NCBI GenBank assembly: GCA_009786775.1
Contig: WQRL01000020.1
Span: 1-12,213, forward strand
DNA: 12,213 nt
Origin: Oscillospiraceae bacterium
GTDB lineage: Bacteria > Bacillota > Clostridia > Oscillospirales > Oscillospiraceae
Direction: 5' to 3'
The notes under the pieces were generated by a model. It had not been told where the DNA came from. It ran no database searches and saw nothing but the letters and a program-made list of their open reading frames with translations. This document shows, one piece after another, positions 10,968-12,213 of this stretch (its first letter is position 1; each line of letters starts with the position of its first letter). The translations under genes were made by a program, and so were the position numbers.

Positions 10968-12213
10968 CTATGGCCACATTTCCCAGATTTGCTCAGGCGA
11001 TAGGCCTCTCATGCTGACCACTACAAGGATGCCGTCAAATAGCACCCCAAATTGAGATGTGTGCCAGCCCGGGATACCCTCGTCGCCGTCTGTCCAGCGG
11101 GTTCTTGCGCTTATGATATCGGATGTAAATTCCTCTGCCAAAAACACCGGAGATTGGAAATAATAGTGAATTTCAATTGGCACAGAGTCCGCCCACGGAA
11201 CGGGGTAGAGTGATACATCATATTTATAGCGGTCGTTTACGGAAACCACCCGTGCCAAATCCTCACTTTGAGGCGTTTTCACCACCCAGCGGATGCTGTC
11301 AAAACTAGGGTGAGCTCCATTCCAAAAGGCGGTTAGGCTGTCGGTGTTTTGGTTCAGCGACCGCCGTGCATGTTCAAACACAAATCCTCCAGGAATGCTA
11401 GCGGGCAAAAACGCACCGAAATCGGGGTCATTTCGCGCTTCATTAAGAGGCAGCCTCTCCTCGCGCAGGTGAGGTATAATCGGGTCTGCCAACACATCCC
11501 AGTTCGCCGCCCCTCCGATAATAAGCTGATTAACAAGCTCTGTGAGGCGCAGCTTTACCGCCTCTTCACCGACATTGTGATAACTTACACTGTAAGCTAT
11601 GTTACCCAGCACAAAATCCACCCGTGCAAAATAGGCGTGGGCAATTTCATCGTCAATAACAAAATATCCGTTGCCCAGCGTGGCTGTTACTGCAATCTCG
11701 TGCACATACGAGATTTGAGGCTCTCCGATAAGGGTTATGAAAGAATCTGCGGCTTGGCCTTCTCCTAGCCTAATCTGCGTACGCCCTTCGGAATCAAATG
11801 CTGCAACTTCCACTTGGTCTATCTTCGGCTCAGGTGGTACTAGGCTAATAACTTCGGTTACAGGCTCAAGCCAGTACAGAATACGTTCTGTTTCAAGCCA
11901 GTATAAAACAGTTGCCGTGAAATGGGTTTCAAGTGAAGGAAATACTGCGGAGAACTGTTCGGCGGTTAGTTCATAAGAAAAATTGGGCGCAAACACGCGT
12001 GAGGCGCTCATTTCGCTAAACTCGGTGTTAAATACCAGAGGATATACCTCCGGCGGAAGAAAATTCGGGGCTTGCGCAGACTGAGCACCGAGGGCATCAG
12101 GGGTGTCGGCGGCATCGGAGGCATGGCCGCTATTGCTGCTATAATCTTCGCCCAAAGAGCATGGGCCTTCCGGAAGCTCCGAGAGATTCGGCGCATCTGC
12201 GGGTTCTGATTCA
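10968..12213 (-). CDS. Probable secreted/anchored protein of unknown function, 5' end outside the window
   Basis: The frame stays open to the right edge, so only the C-terminal 414 residues are seen; a TTG at 12155 is not needed as a start. The visible part begins with a 50-residue stretch rich in Ser, Ala, Asp, Glu and Pro, typical of an extracellular linker after a membrane anchor or signal peptide that must lie beyond the window. Next come alternating beta-strand-like segments, and near residues 260-290 FLPASIPGGFVFEHARRS, reminiscent of DUF4367-type extracytoplasmic domains of Firmicutes. It ends with GLSPEQIWEMWP. No enzyme motif is visible. Family and anchor are inferences; the neighbouring gene to the right (for example a sigma factor) would tell more. 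Confidence 0.6.
   Translation of the reverse strand, partial: ESEPADAPNLSELPEGPCSLGEDYSSNSGHASDAADTPDALGAQSAQAPNFLPPEVYPLVFNTEFSEMSASRVFAPNFSYELTAEQFSAVFPSLETHFTATVLYWLETERILYWLEPVTEVISLVPPEPKIDQVEVAAFDSEGRTQIRLGEGQAADSFITLIGEPQISYVHEIAVTATLGNGYFVIDDEIAHAYFARVDFVLGNIAYSVSYHNVGEEAVKLRLTELVNQLIIGGAANWDVLADPIIPHLREERLPLNEARNDPDFGAFLPASIPGGFVFEHARRSLNQNTDSLTAFWNGAHPSFDSIRWVVKTPQSEDLARVVSVNDRYKYDVSLYPVPWADSVPIEIHYYFQSPVFLAEEFTSDIISARTRWTDGDEGIPGWHTSQFGVLFDGILVVVSMRGLSPEQIWEMWP

Overview
The window looks like chromosomal DNA of a low-to-mid GC Firmicute, most likely a clostridial (Oscillospiraceae/Eubacteriales-like) bacterium. The evidence is the rpmG-secE-nusG-rplK-rplA order, the strong AGGAGG-type ribosome binding sites with several GTG/TTG starts, the CCA-encoding tRNA genes, a Firmicute-style tRNA dehydratase (TcdA) and typical clostridial toxin-antitoxin modules. 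This placement is an inference from gene content; no taxonomic marker was searched.

Layout, left to right. (1) 1-171: the 5' part of a tRNA-Gln and a complete tRNA-His with its own promoter, both on the minus strand. (2) 172-365: a non-coding patch with a long palindrome. (3) 366-3207: cobO (corrinoid adenosyltransferase, minus), divergent from a translationally coupled amidohydrolase/HD-phosphohydrolase pair (plus), which runs tail-to-tail into a two-TM YcxB-like membrane protein (minus). (4) 3322-5704: the transcription/translation operon rpmG-secE-nusG-rplK-rplA on the minus strand, with a near-consensus promoter at its head and a strong terminator right after rplA; rplJ-rplL do not follow. 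(5) 5809-5973: a 165-bp imperfect-palindrome element, present again in inverted orientation at 9264-9428. (6) 6117-7151: a stand-alone ATP-pyrophosphatase subunit of GMP synthetase (no glutaminase domain) with a strong terminator. (7) 7256-8571: a toxin-antitoxin cluster behind a TTGACA/TATAAT promoter: intact DinJ-YafQ, a frameshifted third gene, a MazE-like antitoxin and a 15-residue stub of MazF. (8) 8685-9219: a glyoxalase/VOC enzyme on the minus strand with a long structured leader. (9) 9488-10475: tcdA with a palindromic operator candidate, then a possible 43-residue ORF. (10) 10504-10896: a MazG-like pyrophosphohydrolase. (11) 10968 to the right edge: the C-terminal 414 residues of a probable secreted or membrane-anchored protein of unknown function.

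Housekeeping functions (translation, secretion, GTP synthesis, t6A tRNA modification, nucleotide clean-up) alternate with small accessory inserts. The most unusual things are the inverted pair of 165-bp elements (about 87% identical by eye), whose centre is better conserved than its arms, the split GMP synthetase, and the decaying toxin-antitoxin array directly downstream of guaA, a known integration hotspot. No CRISPR array, complete transposase or integrase is visible.
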